A stretch of 14,664 nt of DNA from JACDBD01 sp050743385 (GTDB taxonomy: Bacteria; Actinomycetota; Acidimicrobiia; IMCC26256; JACDBD01). Below, piece by piece: positions 14,462 through 14,664 of this stretch. How positions within the stretch are numbered: the stretch's first letter is position 1; each line of letters starts with the position of its first letter. Below the pieces are notes generated by a model. That model was given only the letters and a program-made list of their open reading frames with translations. It ran no database searches and was not told the origin of the DNA. The stretch spans positions 1-14,664 of the forward strand of contig JBOGFJ010000292.1 in NCBI GenBank assembly GCA_050743385.1. Direction: 5' to 3'. Position numbers and translations under genes: made by a program.

Positions 14462-14526
14462 ACCCGGGGCGGAGGCCCCGAGCCGCCGGAGGCGGCGAGC
14501 AGGGGCTCGGCCGGGGCCCCGGGCCG
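14462..14526 (-). terminator. GC-rich nested hairpin, possible terminator of the upstream gene
   Basis: The segment is built of overlapping inverted repeats. There is an inner stem GCCGCC/GGCGGC around a GGA loop (14482-14496) and a longer imperfect stem GGCCCCGAGCC (14474-14484) with GGCTCGG plus GGGGCC (14504-14518, CC bulge). CCCGGGGC (14463-14470) can also pair with GGGGCCCCGGG further on. It lies about 70 nt past the upstream stop and before the mraZ promoter, the right place for a terminator. No T-run follows on the minus strand, so it would be a U-less type; a genome-wide palindromic repeat is the alternative. Confidence 0.35.
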
Positions 14527-14596
14527 TGTCCGGCGGTGTTACCGGCGAGTGACGCCGTTCCGTGCCGAAGTCTCGAATGTGAACGCGGGAAGGCGG

Positions 14597-14664
14597 TCAG
14601 CTCAAGGCGTTCGCGACGGGCTCGCCGCCGCGCTCGAAGCACTGCACGTCGAAGTAGATCGGCA
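14597..14664 (-). CDS. C-terminal end of an unidentified protein (runs off the right edge)
   Basis: A minus-strand frame entering from the right edge encodes 21 residues, beginning PIYFDVQCFERGGEP, and stops at TGA (14599-14597). Every complete codon ends in G or C, the bias expected of real coding sequence in this genome, and the composition is not Arg/Ala/Pro junk like the shadow frames beside it. I do not recognise the family from so few residues. The gene is in the same orientation as mraZ, about 350 nt upstream, with a GC-rich hairpin and a promoter between, so it is probably a separate transcription unit. Confidence 0.5.
   Translation of the reverse strand, partial: PIYFDVQCFERGGEPVANALS

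Larger units (their letters stand above)
14246..14596 (-). other. Intergenic region upstream of mraZ
   Basis: About 350 bases without a convincing gene. In the direction of transcription it holds the region after the upstream gene's stop, a GC-rich nested hairpin (14462-14526), a candidate promoter (14346-14318), a TGG repeat array (14318-14289) and the mraZ ribosome binding site. One open frame on the minus strand (14388-14642) translates to an Arg/Pro/Ser-rich sequence and is not credible. No tRNA or other known RNA was recognised. Confidence 0.7.

Noticed and set aside
14388..14642. 84-codon minus-strand frame upstream of mraZ
   Set aside because: Arg/Pro/Ser-rich low-complexity translation running through palindromic DNA, and in conflict with the better-supported C-terminal fragment at 14597-14664.

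Overview
This window is most of a division-and-cell-wall (dcw) cluster from a very high-GC bacterium. All genes lie on the minus strand, so the operon runs from the right edge to the left. High GC, many GTG starts, a MurE with the meso-diaminopimelate signature, and a FtsL/FtsI/FtsW/FtsQ set point to an actinobacterium. murB sitting between murC and ftsQ is unlike the Mycobacterium/Streptomyces arrangement. It suggests a deep-branching class such as Acidimicrobiia, but that placement is an inference and no rRNA or other marker is present to confirm it.

Layout in the direction of transcription: the C-terminal end of an unidentified gene (14597-14664). Next is an intergenic region of about 350 bp with a GC-rich nested hairpin, a candidate promoter (TTGCGT-N17-TAGGGT) and a period-10 TGG repeat array that looks like an MraZ autoregulatory operator. 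Then comes mraZ (13817-14245). A 267-bp mraZ-rsmH spacer follows, holding a 23-nt near-perfect inverted repeat. After it come rsmH, ftsL, ftsI, murE, murF, mraY, murD, ftsW, murG, murC, murB and the first 16 codons of a probable ftsQ, cut by the left edge.

The enzymes form one pathway. MurB and MurC-F build the cytoplasmic UDP-MurNAc-pentapeptide, MraY transfers it to undecaprenyl phosphate (lipid I), MurG adds GlcNAc (lipid II), and FtsW with FtsI polymerise and cross-link septal peptidoglycan. FtsL and FtsQ are scaffold/activator proteins of that synthase. RsmH methylates 16S rRNA and MraZ is the cluster's regulator.

Packing is very tight from rsmH to ftsQ. Five junctions are 4-nt GTGA/ATGA stop-start overlaps, two are 10-14 nt overlaps, and the longest gaps are about 24 nt, which implies one transcript with translational coupling. 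No mobile element, CRISPR array, tRNA or rRNA was seen. The core genes look intact and ordinary. The least explained DNA is the mraZ upstream region and the mraZ-rsmH spacer.
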